NCBI GenBank assembly: GCA_017450685.1
Contig: JAFSTB010000007.1
Span: forward strand, 29,632-93,631
Direction: 5' to 3'
From: Paludibacteraceae bacterium
Lineage (GTDB): Bacteria > Bacteroidota > Bacteroidia > Bacteroidales > Paludibacteraceae
Length of the DNA stretch: 64,000 bases
Each line of letters starts with the position of its first letter. The first letter of the stretch is position 1. The notes below the pieces were generated by a model, which was not told the DNA's origin, did not search any database, and saw nothing but the letters and a program-made list of their open reading frames with translations. A program made the position numbers and the translations under genes. Positions 16,963 to 25,611 of the stretch are shown piece by piece.

Positions 16963-17991
16963 TCAGTTGATAGTCATTTCCCCTGCAATGTCTTGTTGCA
17001 GGCGTTGCTTTATTTTCAGGTTGTTGCCGGCATACTCACCTAAGACGAGCATCATCTTAGCCAGCAGTGCTTCTGTGGTGATGTCATATCCGGATATGAC
17101 ACCGGCTTTGAGGAGGTTCATACTCACCTCATATCGTCCCATCTCGACGCTTCCGGTGCTGCATTGCGTTTTATTAACAATGACTATGCCTCTGTCAACA
17201 GCCGCTTTTATCTGCTCATAGAGCCAAGGGCAGGAAGGTGCGTTGCCGGCACCGTAAGTCTCAAGCACTACTCCATGCAGGTTAGGCGCATTAAGGATGG
17301 CATCCACCAGATGTTCGGTTATACCGGGGAAGAGTTTGATAACAGCCACATTAGGGTCGATATGTTGGAACAGAGTAAGAGAGGAATTGCCTTCCGGATA
17401 GCGAATCAGTCGTTTACGATAGTGTATGTGCACACCGGCTTTAGCAAGTGAGGGATAGTTGTTGCTCACAAATGCCTCGAAGTGTTCGGCATTATTTTTT
17501 GATGTTCTATTGGCTCTGAATAGTTTGCCGTTGAAATAGAGGCATACCTCCGGAACGAAACTATTGCCTTTTTCGTCTTTGGCTGCTGCTATTTCGATGG
17601 CGGTGAGCAGGTTTTCTTTAGCGTCGGAGCGCAATATACCCACCGGCAATTGGCTTCCGGTAAAGACGATAGGTTTTTGCAGGTTTTGCAGCATAAAACT
17701 CAGTGCGCTTGACGAATAAGACATTGTGTCTGTTCCGTGCAGAACGACAAAACCGTCATAGGCTTCATAGTTCTTATATATTATTTGCGCGATTCTGACC
17801 CAGTCGTTAGGGTTGACATCAGAGGAGTCGATAAGCGGCTCAAAGGGCAGCATATCAATGTCCATATCTGCGGCAAATAGTTCGGGAACGAAGGCTTTGA
17901 AAGTGTCTGTATCAGCGGGGCGAAGTGCTCCTGTTTGCGGGTTTCGCACCATAGAGATGGTGCCTCCGGTAAGAATGACGAGAATCTTCAT
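16963..17991 (-). CDS. ansA: Type I L-asparaginase
   Basis: 342 residues from the ATG at 17991. Two more codons upstream would need a TTG start. Converts asparagine to aspartate and ammonia. The first catalytic threonine is in VILTGGTISM (about residue 11) and the second in FVVLHGTDTMSYSSSAL. There is no signal peptide, so it is the cytoplasmic type I form. Its aspartate product links to the aspartase gene elsewhere in the window. It has a consensus promoter 35-65 bases upstream and is followed by pepD. Confidence 0.93.
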   Translation of the reverse strand: MKILVILTGGTISMVRNPQTGALRPADTDTFKAFVPELFAADMDIDMLPFEPLIDSSDVNPNDWVRIAQIIYKNYEAYDGFVVLHGTDTMSYSSSALSFMLQNLQKPIVFTGSQLPVGILRSDAKENLLTAIEIAAAKDEKGNSFVPEVCLYFNGKLFRANRTSKNNAEHFEAFVSNNYPSLAKAGVHIHYRKRLIRYPEGNSSLTLFQHIDPNVAVIKLFPGITEHLVDAILNAPNLHGVVLETYGAGNAPSCPWLYEQIKAAVDRGIVIVNKTQCSTGSVEMGRYEVSMNLLKAGVISGYDITTEALLAKMMLVLGEYAGNNLKIKQRLQQDIAGEMTIN

Positions 17992-18025
17992 AGGCAATCC
18001 TTTATCGCTTTTACATTTTGCGGGG

Positions 18026-18056
18026 CAAAGTTAGGCAAGATAATTGGATTTGCAAA
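18026..18056 (-). promoter_or_regulatory. Sigma-ABfr-type promoter for ansA-pepD
   Basis: Leftward: TTTG (18056-18053), 19 bases, TAACTTTG (18033-18026). The -7 element ends 35 bases before the ansA ATG. Confidence 0.8.
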
Positions 18057-18154
18057 ATATTGTTAGCATTTAATATGGATTTTTCAGTGAGTTAGGTGTT
18101 TTTTATGTCAATGGCACAAGATTTGTACAATTATCGAAGTAAAAAAAGCACTTT

Positions 18155-18838
18155 ATGGATAGGCGTAGTGATTCCTTATTGTTAGTAGAGAGTGATGTTT
18201 CTTTTGGTTCGTTGTTATCTGAGAACTTGCGCAGTGTGGGTTACACGGTGAGGCTTGTCTATTCGGCATTAGATGGTTTGCAAGAGTTGGCGAGGAACAA
18301 TATCGATGCCTGTTTGTATGACTGTTCGGTGTCGGATATGGACGCGTTGAATTGGGTTAATGAGGTTCGCTTGCGGGGTATAGATGTACCGTTACTCATT
18401 CTTTCCAATGAGAGTGACACTGATTTTCTGGTGCATAGTTATGAGGCCGGTATAGATTCTTATATTGTTAAGCCATTTTCTATCAAGTTGTTATTATGTC
18501 AATTGCAAGCGTTGATACGTCTATTTCACAGGCGTGATACCATCGTTCAGACCTTATTTGAAGTGGGCGGTGTAGTGTTTGACAGTGAGCACCAGATATT
18601 AGGTAAGACGAAGATGAGTACTCGCGAGAGTGAACTGATGCGATTGCTGTGTATGAGTAAAGGTCAGATTGTATCTCGTTCGTTGATACTGAGTAGGTTG
18701 TGGCAACATAACGACCAATTTGCCGCTCGTTCGTTAGCCGTTTTTATTTCTCATTTGCGTAGTTATCTTGTAAAAGAACATTCCCGTGCACTGATATTAT
18801 CCGTACACGGGAAAGGATATAAGATCATTGACAATTGA
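18155..18838 (+). CDS. OmpR-type response regulator, orphan
   Basis: 227 residues. N-terminal receiver domain (about 7-120) with acidic pocket residues E12/D14, phosphoacceptor D56 (LYDCSVSDMD) and the conserved lysine at 106 (YIVKPF). C-terminal winged-helix DNA-binding domain (about 135-225) contains STRESELMRLLCMSKGQIVS and SVHGKGYKI. It resembles the RprY group of Bacteroidetes. No histidine kinase gene is next to it, so the partner lies elsewhere. It is flanked by ansA (divergent) and the rhamnosidase gene (convergent). The last 12 bases of the gene are repeated two bases after its stop. The targets cannot be seen. Confidence 0.88.
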   Translation: MDRRSDSLLLVESDVSFGSLLSENLRSVGYTVRLVYSALDGLQELARNNIDACLYDCSVSDMDALNWVNEVRLRGIDVPLLILSNESDTDFLVHSYEAGIDSYIVKPFSIKLLLCQLQALIRLFHRRDTIVQTLFEVGGVVFDSEHQILGKTKMSTRESELMRLLCMSKGQIVSRSLILSRLWQHNDQFAARSLAVFISHLRSYLVKEHSRALILSVHGKGYKIIDN

Positions 18839-18852
18839 TAATTGACAATTGA
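18827..18852. repeat. Duplicated 3' end of the response-regulator gene
   Basis: ATTGACAATTGA at 18827-18838 is the last four codons of the response-regulator gene including its TGA stop. It recurs at 18841-18852 after TA, giving a 14-base period made of heptamer-like TTGACAA/TTGATAA steps. It fills the short convergent junction before the rhamnosidase stop. Confidence 0.75.
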
Positions 18853-18856
18853 CGAT

Positions 18857-21157
18857 TTATTTCAGCGTTACAATTATATCGTTGTCACCTTGTATTTCTT
18901 GTTTATTGCCATCGGGAGTTATGACGGTGGCTTTTATTTTTCCGGGTAAGGATATATGCCACTTAACGGTATTATCATTCTGTCTGACCCAATGTGAAGA
19001 AATTGGTCCGTCAACTGATTGATAAGTAGCATTTACGAAGTCCAATCCGGCGGGGAAATACGGTTGCATAGTCAAGTGTCGGTATGCTATATCGTCAGGT
19101 CGAATACCTGCAAGGTCTTCAAAGTACCACAGCAGTAAATCGCCGAGCAACATAACATGGTTGCCTGAGTTCATAGCCGGATTAGCTGTATCGCCGTTCC
19201 ATAGTTCCCAAATAGTAGTAGCCCCGTGAGTGAGCATATATCCCCAACTGGGATAGTCGGTTCTGGTGGCAAGCAAGTAAGCGATATCACCTCTGCCTCT
19301 GCGTGTGAGTGTTCGCATAAGATGCTGAATACCTATAACGCCGCAACTCACATGTCCGTGCCACAGGTTTTCCGTTGTATTGACTATTTGATTGAAAGTT
19401 TTTTCTTCTTCCCCTTCGGGTACTAATCCCAGAGCGAGACCAAGCAGGTTGGCGGTGAGTGTTTGATTGTCGTAGCCGCCGGTGTCATAGTGGTAGAATT
19501 TTTTATTGAAGGCGTTGCGTATGTTTTTCGCCAATTGTTGGTATTCCACCCTATCCTCTTCTTTGCCCAATAAAGAAGCAAAGAGTTGCATTTTTTCGAG
19601 CAATCCATAGAAGACGGCAGTTGACAGTACAGTGTCGTTAGTTATGCGCGAAGGGTCTTTACTATGAATTAGATACAGATCTTCGGGCGGCATACACCAA
19701 TCGCCGTATGTATCAACGGTGAGCAGACTATCGCGCATACTCTCTTTGAGGGTGTATTGCAACCATTGCCGCATAGAGGGATAATGGAGTCGGAAACCGT
19801 CTTCAATGCCGAAGCGTTCATAGAGCATATATGCTACACTTATATAGGTGCCGGTCCAAGTGACGTTGGCGTGTCGTAATCCGCCCCAATATTCGGGTGC
19901 GATATCTGCTATCTGTCCTTCTTCGTTTTGTGTCTCTTCGATATCTTGCAGCCACTTGAGGTAGAGGTTATGATTGTCGAAGATCATACTTTCACCGAAG
20001 CACCCAGTGAATCGGTCGCCGAGCCAACCGAGCCTTTCGTCGCGTTGCGGACAGTCGGTAGGGAAACCGTGATAATTGCCTTGAATACCATGTTTGGCAG
20101 CCTCAAAAAGGCGATTAAGGATAGTATCGGAGCAAGTAAAAGAGCCGGTTACAGGCATATCGTCGGCAATAACTATACCCTGTATATCAGCCGCTTGCGG
20201 AAGCGATGTCAGTCCCGTTATCTCTGCATAGCGAAAGCCTTGATAGACGGTGGAAGGGCAATAAGTGAAGGTATTATTGTCACGTGGGATGTAAGTATTA
20301 GTACATCTTGCATGACGCAGATTGTCGGTATAGACGGTTTGTTGGTCAGTGGTCAGTGTTTCGGCTAAGCGAATAACGACAGGTTGTCCTTCTTCTCCTT
20401 GCGCTTTTATTTGCAGCCAGCCTACTATGTTTCTACCTACATCAACCAAAACATTTCCTTTGTCGTTTAGCCAAACGCGCACTGCTTGCAGAGTGTCAAC
20501 AGGTACTATTCCTTTGTGTGTCTGTTCCTGAAGTGTTCCTTTAGGTGAAGGCAACTTATCGGCTTTTTTCCAATGAGTTATCTCTTCGTATCGTGCGTCA
20601 TAAGTCTCACCGTCATAGAGGTTATTTGAGCGAATAGGGCCTTGGTCGGATGCTTGCCATGATGTGTTGGTAGGTATGGTGATAGAGCCGTTGTCGGTTT
20701 TGATTACTAATGCCGCTTTCACTCTTGGCACTCCCCAATCTGGCATACGATATTTGCCGAGCATACCCGTGAAATAGCCGCTTGCGAGACGTATTTGAAT
20801 GGTGTTGGTATCTTTTTTCAGCAGAGATGTGACATCGTATGAGCGAAAGAGCAGAGAGCGGTCGTAGTTGGTAGGCAGCGGTCCAAAGACCTCATTAGTA
20901 ATAGGTTGAGAGTTGATAAAAGCGTCGGCATAACCTCCTACGGCAAGATAAAACTGCGCTTCTTGTACAGTTTGATCAATAACGAATGTCTGTTTGAGGT
21001 ATCTTGCGGGCAGGATAGCATGACCTAAGGTGTCTCGATACTCTTTTGTTTCAACGCCAATCCATTGCGCATTTTTTGTCCAATAGTGTTGTTTGTTTGA
21101 TTGGCAGGCAGTGAGCCACATACCAAAGCAAAGCAAGAGAAAAAGGTTATTCTTCAT
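18857..21157 (-). CDS. GH78 alpha-L-rhamnosidase, lipoprotein
   Basis: 766 residues from the ATG at 21157. A 45-residue upstream extension is rejected because it lies inside the antiporter gene, whose stop overlaps this ATG by ATGA. The N-terminus MKNNLFLLLCFGMWLTACQS is a lipoprotein signal with lipobox LTAC, so the enzyme is probably membrane-anchored on the periplasmic or outer face. Removes terminal alpha-L-rhamnose from pectin side chains or glycosides. GH78 features: N-terminal beta-sandwich domains, then the (alpha/alpha)6 barrel with DCPQRDERLGWLGD carrying the general acid, and WGYMLTHGATTIWELWNG with the proposed base. No SusC/SusD pair is adjacent, so it is not in an obvious polysaccharide utilisation locus. 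Confidence 0.9.
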   Translation of the reverse strand: MKNNLFLLLCFGMWLTACQSNKQHYWTKNAQWIGVETKEYRDTLGHAILPARYLKQTFVIDQTVQEAQFYLAVGGYADAFINSQPITNEVFGPLPTNYDRSLLFRSYDVTSLLKKDTNTIQIRLASGYFTGMLGKYRMPDWGVPRVKAALVIKTDNGSITIPTNTSWQASDQGPIRSNNLYDGETYDARYEEITHWKKADKLPSPKGTLQEQTHKGIVPVDTLQAVRVWLNDKGNVLVDVGRNIVGWLQIKAQGEEGQPVVIRLAETLTTDQQTVYTDNLRHARCTNTYIPRDNNTFTYCPSTVYQGFRYAEITGLTSLPQAADIQGIVIADDMPVTGSFTCSDTILNRLFEAAKHGIQGNYHGFPTDCPQRDERLGWLGDRFTGCFGESMIFDNHNLYLKWLQDIEETQNEEGQIADIAPEYWGGLRHANVTWTGTYISVAYMLYERFGIEDGFRLHYPSMRQWLQYTLKESMRDSLLTVDTYGDWCMPPEDLYLIHSKDPSRITNDTVLSTAVFYGLLEKMQLFASLLGKEEDRVEYQQLAKNIRNAFNKKFYHYDTGGYDNQTLTANLLGLALGLVPEGEEEKTFNQIVNTTENLWHGHVSCGVIGIQHLMRTLTRRGRGDIAYLLATRTDYPSWGYMLTHGATTIWELWNGDTANPAMNSGNHVMLLGDLLLWYFEDLAGIRPDDIAYRHLTMQPYFPAGLDFVNATYQSVDGPISSHWVRQNDNTVKWHISLPGKIKATVITPDGNKQEIQGDNDIIVTLK

Positions 21158-22140
21158 ATCTGTATCAATCTGTAGGTTAGATAGATGGCATAGACAATAA
21201 GCAGGATGAGTCCTTCCCAGCGTTTTATTTCTCTTTGGTGGTTGGTTTTGACGAACAGCCACACGAGCATACTTCCCACGGCAGCGCACCAAGCGTCAAG
21301 GATAATGCCATCGTATGCCGGCAGCGGACGAACGAGTGCACTGGAGCCCAAGATGAAGAAGACATTGAAGATATTAGAACCAATGACGTTACCTAAAGCT
21401 ATGTCGCAATTCTTTTTCCATGCAGCCATAACGGAGGTGGCTAATTCCGGCAGTGAGGTACCTAATGCCACTATGGTCAGTCCGATAACGGCTTGTGATA
21501 CACCAAGATTGGTGGCCACCTGTACAGCCGATTTGACTATCATCTCGCCTCCAATCACTAATCCTGCTAATCCCGCAATTATCAATAAGATGGCTTTACT
21601 TATTTTCATTGTATGTACTTCCATCACTTCATTTTCCTTGGGGTGGTCTTTGGCATGTCGCAAAGTATTATAGAGGAAGACGGAGAAGAGGATGAGAAGC
21701 CCTACTCCACCCAACCGTGTTATGCCTGACACTTCTTCTCCCAAGGGGGACTGAATAGCCACAGCAGCAAAGACGAGTACGCCGGCAATGATACTCATAG
21801 GGATATCGAAGTCGCGTGAGCGTTTTTGTGAGGCTATGGGATAGACTAATGCCGTGAGGCCTAAGATAACAAAGGTATTGATGATATTGGAGCCGAGGAT
21901 ATTAGTGATAGCGAGGTCGGTTGCACCGTCAGCCACCGACACCATATTAACCACAAACTCAGGCATCGAGGTGCCGAAAGCCACGACGGTGAGACCGATT
22001 ACCAAGTCAGATATACCGTGTTTTTTAGCGACGGCAGAAGCCCCATCCACGAGCCAGTCAGCACCTTTGACAAGGAGGATGAAGCCCACTATGAGCATCA
22101 GTATCAAGAGAAGCGGATGAGATAAAAGTGCTTGTATCAT
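21154..22140 (-). CDS. Calcium/sodium antiporter (CaCA family, YrbG-like)
   Basis: 328 residues with about ten hydrophobic segments in two inverted halves. Each half carries the alpha-repeat exchanger motif: GLTVVAFGTSMPEFVVN with NILGSNIINTF in the first, and GLTIVALGTSLPELATS with NVIGSNIFNVFF in the second. Predicted to exchange Ca2+ for Na+ or H+ across the inner membrane. It ends by overlapping the rhamnosidase start (ATGA), suggesting coupled translation although the functions have no obvious link. It is six bases downstream of ychF. Confidence 0.93.
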   Translation of the reverse strand: MIQALLSHPLLLILMLIVGFILLVKGADWLVDGASAVAKKHGISDLVIGLTVVAFGTSMPEFVVNMVSVADGATDLAITNILGSNIINTFVILGLTALVYPIASQKRSRDFDIPMSIIAGVLVFAAVAIQSPLGEEVSGITRLGGVGLLILFSVFLYNTLRHAKDHPKENEVMEVHTMKISKAILLIIAGLAGLVIGGEMIVKSAVQVATNLGVSQAVIGLTIVALGTSLPELATSVMAAWKKNCDIALGNVIGSNIFNVFFILGSSALVRPLPAYDGIILDAWCAAVGSMLVWLFVKTNHQREIKRWEGLILLIVYAIYLTYRLIQI

Positions 22141-22146
22141 AGTTGA

Positions 22147-23247
22147 TTACACATTAAATAAGAAGTGCATTATATCACCGTCTTGCACTATATAGTCCTT
22201 ACCTTCCACTCCCAGTTTGCCTGCGGCACGGCAGGCTGCTTCACCGCCGAGCGATATATAGTCGTCGTACTTTATCACTTCCGCCCGAATGAATCCTTTT
22301 TCAAAGTCGGTATGAATGACTCCGGCGCATTGAGGTGCTTTCCATCCTTGTCGGAAGGTCCAAGCGCGCACTTCGTCGGAGCCTGCAGTGAGGAAAGTGC
22401 GTAGGTTGAGCAGTGCGTATGCGGCTTTAATCAGTCGGTTAACGCCTGACTCTTTGAGTCCTATCTCTTCAAGGAACATCTGCCTTTCTTCATAGGTCTC
22501 CAGTTCAGCAATCTCAGCTTCCGTCTTAGCGGCTAAGACGAGAACTTGTGCGTTTTCTTGTGCTACAGCTTGTTTGACTGCTTCCACATATTTATTTCCT
22601 TTGACAGCCGATGCTTCATCCACATTGCAGACATACATAACAGGCTTATTAGTAAGCAGGAATAGGTCTTTGGCAGCCTCTTCTTCTTCCTTATTATTCA
22701 GTTCGACCGTTCTTGCCGATAGTCCTTGAGAGAGTGCTTGTTGGTATCTGAGCAGCAGTTCTAATGTCAGTTTGGCTTGTTTGTCGCCTCCCGCTTTGGC
22801 TTGTTTTTCTGTTTTTTGTATGCGTGCTTCCACTGTCTCAAGGTCTTTGAGTTGCAGTTCGGCTTCGATAACCTCTTTATCGCGAATAGGATCAACGGTG
22901 CCATCTACATGTACCACATTATCGTCGTCGAAACATCTGAGTACATGTATGATAGCGTCTGTTTCACGGATATTGGCGAGGAACTTATTTCCCAGTCCTT
23001 CACCTTTGCTGGCACCTTTTACTAATCCGGCAATATCGACTATCTCCACAGTAGTGGGTATGACACCGCGTTGTGGTTGGCACAGTTCGCCAAGACGGAT
23101 AAGTCGTTCGTCAGGAACGGTGATAACGCCTACATTAGGTTCGATGGTACAAAACGGAAAATTAGCCGACTGGGCTTTGGCATTGCTCAAACAATTGAAC
23201 AAGGTTGATTTGCCTACATTAGGCAACCCTACTATTCCACACTTCAT
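22147..23247 (-). CDS. ychF: YchF/OLA1 family P-loop ATPase
   Basis: 366 residues. Translation-associated, redox-responsive Obg-family protein that prefers ATP. Walker A GLPNVGKST at about 7-15, the switch region DIAGLVKGASKGEGLGN, and the altered G4 motif (NVDE) are present. The C-terminal TGS domain ends KDYIVQDGDIMHFLFNV. Length and order are those of a full YchF. Confidence 0.96.
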   Translation of the reverse strand: MKCGIVGLPNVGKSTLFNCLSNAKAQSANFPFCTIEPNVGVITVPDERLIRLGELCQPQRGVIPTTVEIVDIAGLVKGASKGEGLGNKFLANIRETDAIIHVLRCFDDDNVVHVDGTVDPIRDKEVIEAELQLKDLETVEARIQKTEKQAKAGGDKQAKLTLELLLRYQQALSQGLSARTVELNNKEEEEAAKDLFLLTNKPVMYVCNVDEASAVKGNKYVEAVKQAVAQENAQVLVLAAKTEAEIAELETYEERQMFLEEIGLKESGVNRLIKAAYALLNLRTFLTAGSDEVRAWTFRQGWKAPQCAGVIHTDFEKGFIRAEVIKYDDYISLGGEAACRAAGKLGVEGKDYIVQDGDIMHFLFNV

Positions 23248-23292
23248 ATAAATTGGTGATTTTTAGGGAACTTTTAACTGTCCCTTATTTTA

Positions 23293-24645
23293 TTATTTCA
23301 GTGGCGTGCCAAGTATATTATACAGGACACCGTTTTTCTCGATAATTATTTGTCCGTCAAGCATATATTTATTTGCTTTATATGCTTTTTGTTCTTTGAT
23401 GTCGTTTATAGCCGACAGTTGTTCTTCCGACAGGAAGTCACGCAGTCTTTTCTGAACACATTGTTTCTTTGAAGTGAGATTGATGCTGTGTCCTGTTTTT
23501 GATTGTCCTTCGCTCCATAATCCTCGGTTTGACCAGTTCTGTTCAATCATTCTGGGATCTGTTCCGTCCCATTTGGATATATAGTCGCCGTTTCCTGCAT
23601 CTTCGGGATACCAATAGTTGAGACCTTCCACTTGAGGATAAGCAGCAAGCAGGTCAACCAAATCAGACACTAATTGGTATTGTCCGTCCACGGAGATGGG
23701 CCATAAGGTAGAGGTGTCGTAGTTAGGACCATCAAAACTATATTGAAAATTGTAGGCGAACTCTACAATATGCACTTTTTTGTCGGGGAAAGTGGTAGCA
23801 AAATTGTCAAGACTCTGTTTGAGATTGACATTATTGGAATAACCGATACATGAAATGGCTTGTTGTGTGGTGAGTGTTCCGTGCCAGAAGGGATAATAAC
23901 TCAAACCGATGATATCGAAGTCCACACCGTATTGAATCACTTTTTGATACCAATAGTTATTATAAGTGATGTTGGTAGGTCTGTCGGTGTGAATTATTAT
24001 TTGTGCATTGGGGCATTTGTCTCTTACGGCTTCACTTCCTACTTTGAGCAGTTGCGCAAAGGCATCCCATTTATCGCCGTTGTAGTTGTAAGGATGTACG
24101 TTTCTTCCGCACATACCGTACATTATCTCATTGCCTATCTGTACGAAGTCGGGTGTGGCATTGTTGGCGATGAGAGTGTCTAACACCATTCTTGTGTACT
24201 TAGCCACGGAGTCTGCCATCTGTTCATCGTTGGCTGACTGCCAAGCCGTTGGAGCTTTAATCTTGCTGGCATCAACCCAAAAATCGGAATAATGAAGGTC
24301 AAGCATAAAGTTGGCACCTTTGTCTTTGATACGTCGTCCGAGGGCTTTGACATAGTCAAGGTCTTGAATGATGGTAATGTCGGTATTGACATTTTTGTAG
24401 TTGTTTTTTCCGAAGTCAGGGTCAGGGTTAACAAAGAGTCTGACGCGGAAGGTGTTCCAACCACATGAATCGACGAGCCAAGTGACAAGGTCGTTAATAC
24501 GTTTGCCGTTATCATCTTTATAATAAGAGATATTGGCTTCTATCTTCGGAAGCATACTGATGTCACCTCCAACAAATTTTCCTGAACCTGCCATTGCGGG
24601 CAAAAAGAGGGAAAGGGTCAGAACAGAAAGGATTATTTTTCTCAT
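23293..24645 (-). CDS. GH53 endo-beta-1,4-galactanase with possible T9SS tail
   Basis: 450 residues. Signal peptide (MRKIILSVLTLSLFLPAMAG), then a GH53 (alpha/beta)8 barrel cleaving beta-1,4-galactan of arabinogalactan type I and pectin side chains. FVGGDISMLPKIEA and FRVRLFVNPDPDFG are typical openings. The acid/base glutamate is in FVQIGNEIMYG and the nucleophile in KVHIVEFAYN. The last 25 residues (MLDGQIIIEKNGVLYNILG then TPLK) resemble the end of a type IX secretion sorting signal, in the short form seen in Bacteroidales enzymes. If so it is exported to the surface or medium. It is separated by 264 bases of uninformative AT-rich sequence from the decayed ATPase downstream. Confidence 0.9.
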   Translation of the reverse strand: MRKIILSVLTLSLFLPAMAGSGKFVGGDISMLPKIEANISYYKDDNGKRINDLVTWLVDSCGWNTFRVRLFVNPDPDFGKNNYKNVNTDITIIQDLDYVKALGRRIKDKGANFMLDLHYSDFWVDASKIKAPTAWQSANDEQMADSVAKYTRMVLDTLIANNATPDFVQIGNEIMYGMCGRNVHPYNYNGDKWDAFAQLLKVGSEAVRDKCPNAQIIIHTDRPTNITYNNYWYQKVIQYGVDFDIIGLSYYPFWHGTLTTQQAISCIGYSNNVNLKQSLDNFATTFPDKKVHIVEFAYNFQYSFDGPNYDTSTLWPISVDGQYQLVSDLVDLLAAYPQVEGLNYWYPEDAGNGDYISKWDGTDPRMIEQNWSNRGLWSEGQSKTGHSINLTSKKQCVQKRLRDFLSEEQLSAINDIKEQKAYKANKYMLDGQIIIEKNGVLYNILGTPLK

Positions 24646-24909
24646 AGTGTTAAAAATTTATGTCGTTTATGTTTGGGTCAAATCATATTTTTCGGAAAGA
24701 TAATTCCTATAACAAGTCTGAGTGTTAACTTTTTCCCTTTCTTCTTATATTTCATCAAATATTTGTTTGGCTTTATTTCGTTGCAATCCTATTTTTCTCG
24801 TCAAGGCAGGGGATATGAGTTTCTGTTCCCATTGACATATATATATCTATAACAACAGATAAGTGAAAAATATAGGTAATTAAGTATGTCACAATGTAAA
24901 TGTGTTATT

Positions 24910-25509
24910 CTATAATTTCAGGCAACCGATGGGGATGATGCATATACCGTCAGCGCGACGGTAGGCGAGTGTACCGACAGCGGTGATAACCGCTTTGAAG
25001 GCAGGTTTGGACATCTGTTCGGTATTGATCTTCTTTTCCAGCGCATTGAGTGTCTTCACGGCAGAGGCAATAGCCTCATCACCGCCGAGTTTGATTTCCA
25101 CCAAACCATACTTACCATTTTTGAGGTGCACGATGGCATCGCACTCCAACTCCGTCTTGTCCCGATAATGGAACACTCGTCCGTCAATGGCTTCCGCATA
25201 ACACGCGCAAGTCGCGCACACAAAGCGTTTCTAAGAGGAAACCAAACGTTTTCAGGTCGTTCATCAAATCATTTGGTCCTATATGCATAGCGGCAGCAGC
25301 AATGGCAGGATCCACAAAATAGCGTGTGTCTGACGTGCGTATGGCTGTTTTGCTACGCAGGTTCGGACTCCACGCCGGCATATCCTCCACCACGAACATC
25401 TTCCTAAGAGCAGTGAGGTAGTTCTCTACCGTTTGTACTGACAATGACTCGCTTGAGAGCGAAGCCCGCATATCGTCCAAAATCACTTTTGCTGATTATA
25501 CTGTTCCAT
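24910..25509 (-). pseudogene. Decayed DUF4143-type AAA ATPase
   Basis: Two overlapping frames together spell the C-terminal DUF4143 half of an AAA_14-type ATPase. LRKMFVVEDMPAWSPNLRSKT and TSDTRYFVDPAIAAAAM lie in the first. YAEAIDGRVFHYRDKTELE and GKYGLVEIKLGGDEAI lie in the second. The frames join at about 25200, where one extra T (GTG-T-TAT) breaks RDLRV-YAEAI. The P-loop ATPase half is missing. After the ATG at 25509 only seven further codons (MEQYNQQK) precede a stop, so an internal deletion of several hundred bases is likely. A consensus promoter and a short tandem repeat remain upstream, as at the two intact relatives. Confidence 0.85.
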
Positions 25510-25529
25510 AATGATTCTGATTTTCGCGG

Positions 25530-25560
25530 CAAAGGTACTACTTAATTTTCACTCAACCAA
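25530..25560 (-). promoter_or_regulatory. Promoter of the decayed DUF4143 ATPase
   Basis: Leftward: TTGG (25560-25557), 19 bases, TACCTTTG (25537-25530), 20 bases before the ATG at 25509. It is preserved although the gene is broken. Confidence 0.7.
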
Positions 25561-25571
25561 TTTTTTACGAT

Positions 25572-25611
25572 TTTTGTTTGAAAAACGGACACGGTTTTGT
25601 TTGAAAAACGG
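25572..25611 (-). repeat. 17-bp repeat in duplicate, 23-bp period, at a stop codon
   Basis: TTTTGTTTGAAAAACGG (plus strand) occurs at 25572-25588 and 25595-25611. The second copy ends at the base adjacent to the TAG stop of the FemAB-like gene (25612-25614). The array therefore fills the space between that stop and the ATPase promoter. Confidence 0.85.

Noticed and set aside
21158-21292. 45-residue N-terminal extension of the rhamnosidase
   Set aside because: It lies inside the antiporter gene, and the lipoprotein signal peptide starts at 21157.
25184-25486. Two separate small genes in the 24.9-25.5 kb region
   Set aside because: Their products are adjacent parts of one DUF4143 domain separated by a one-base frameshift.
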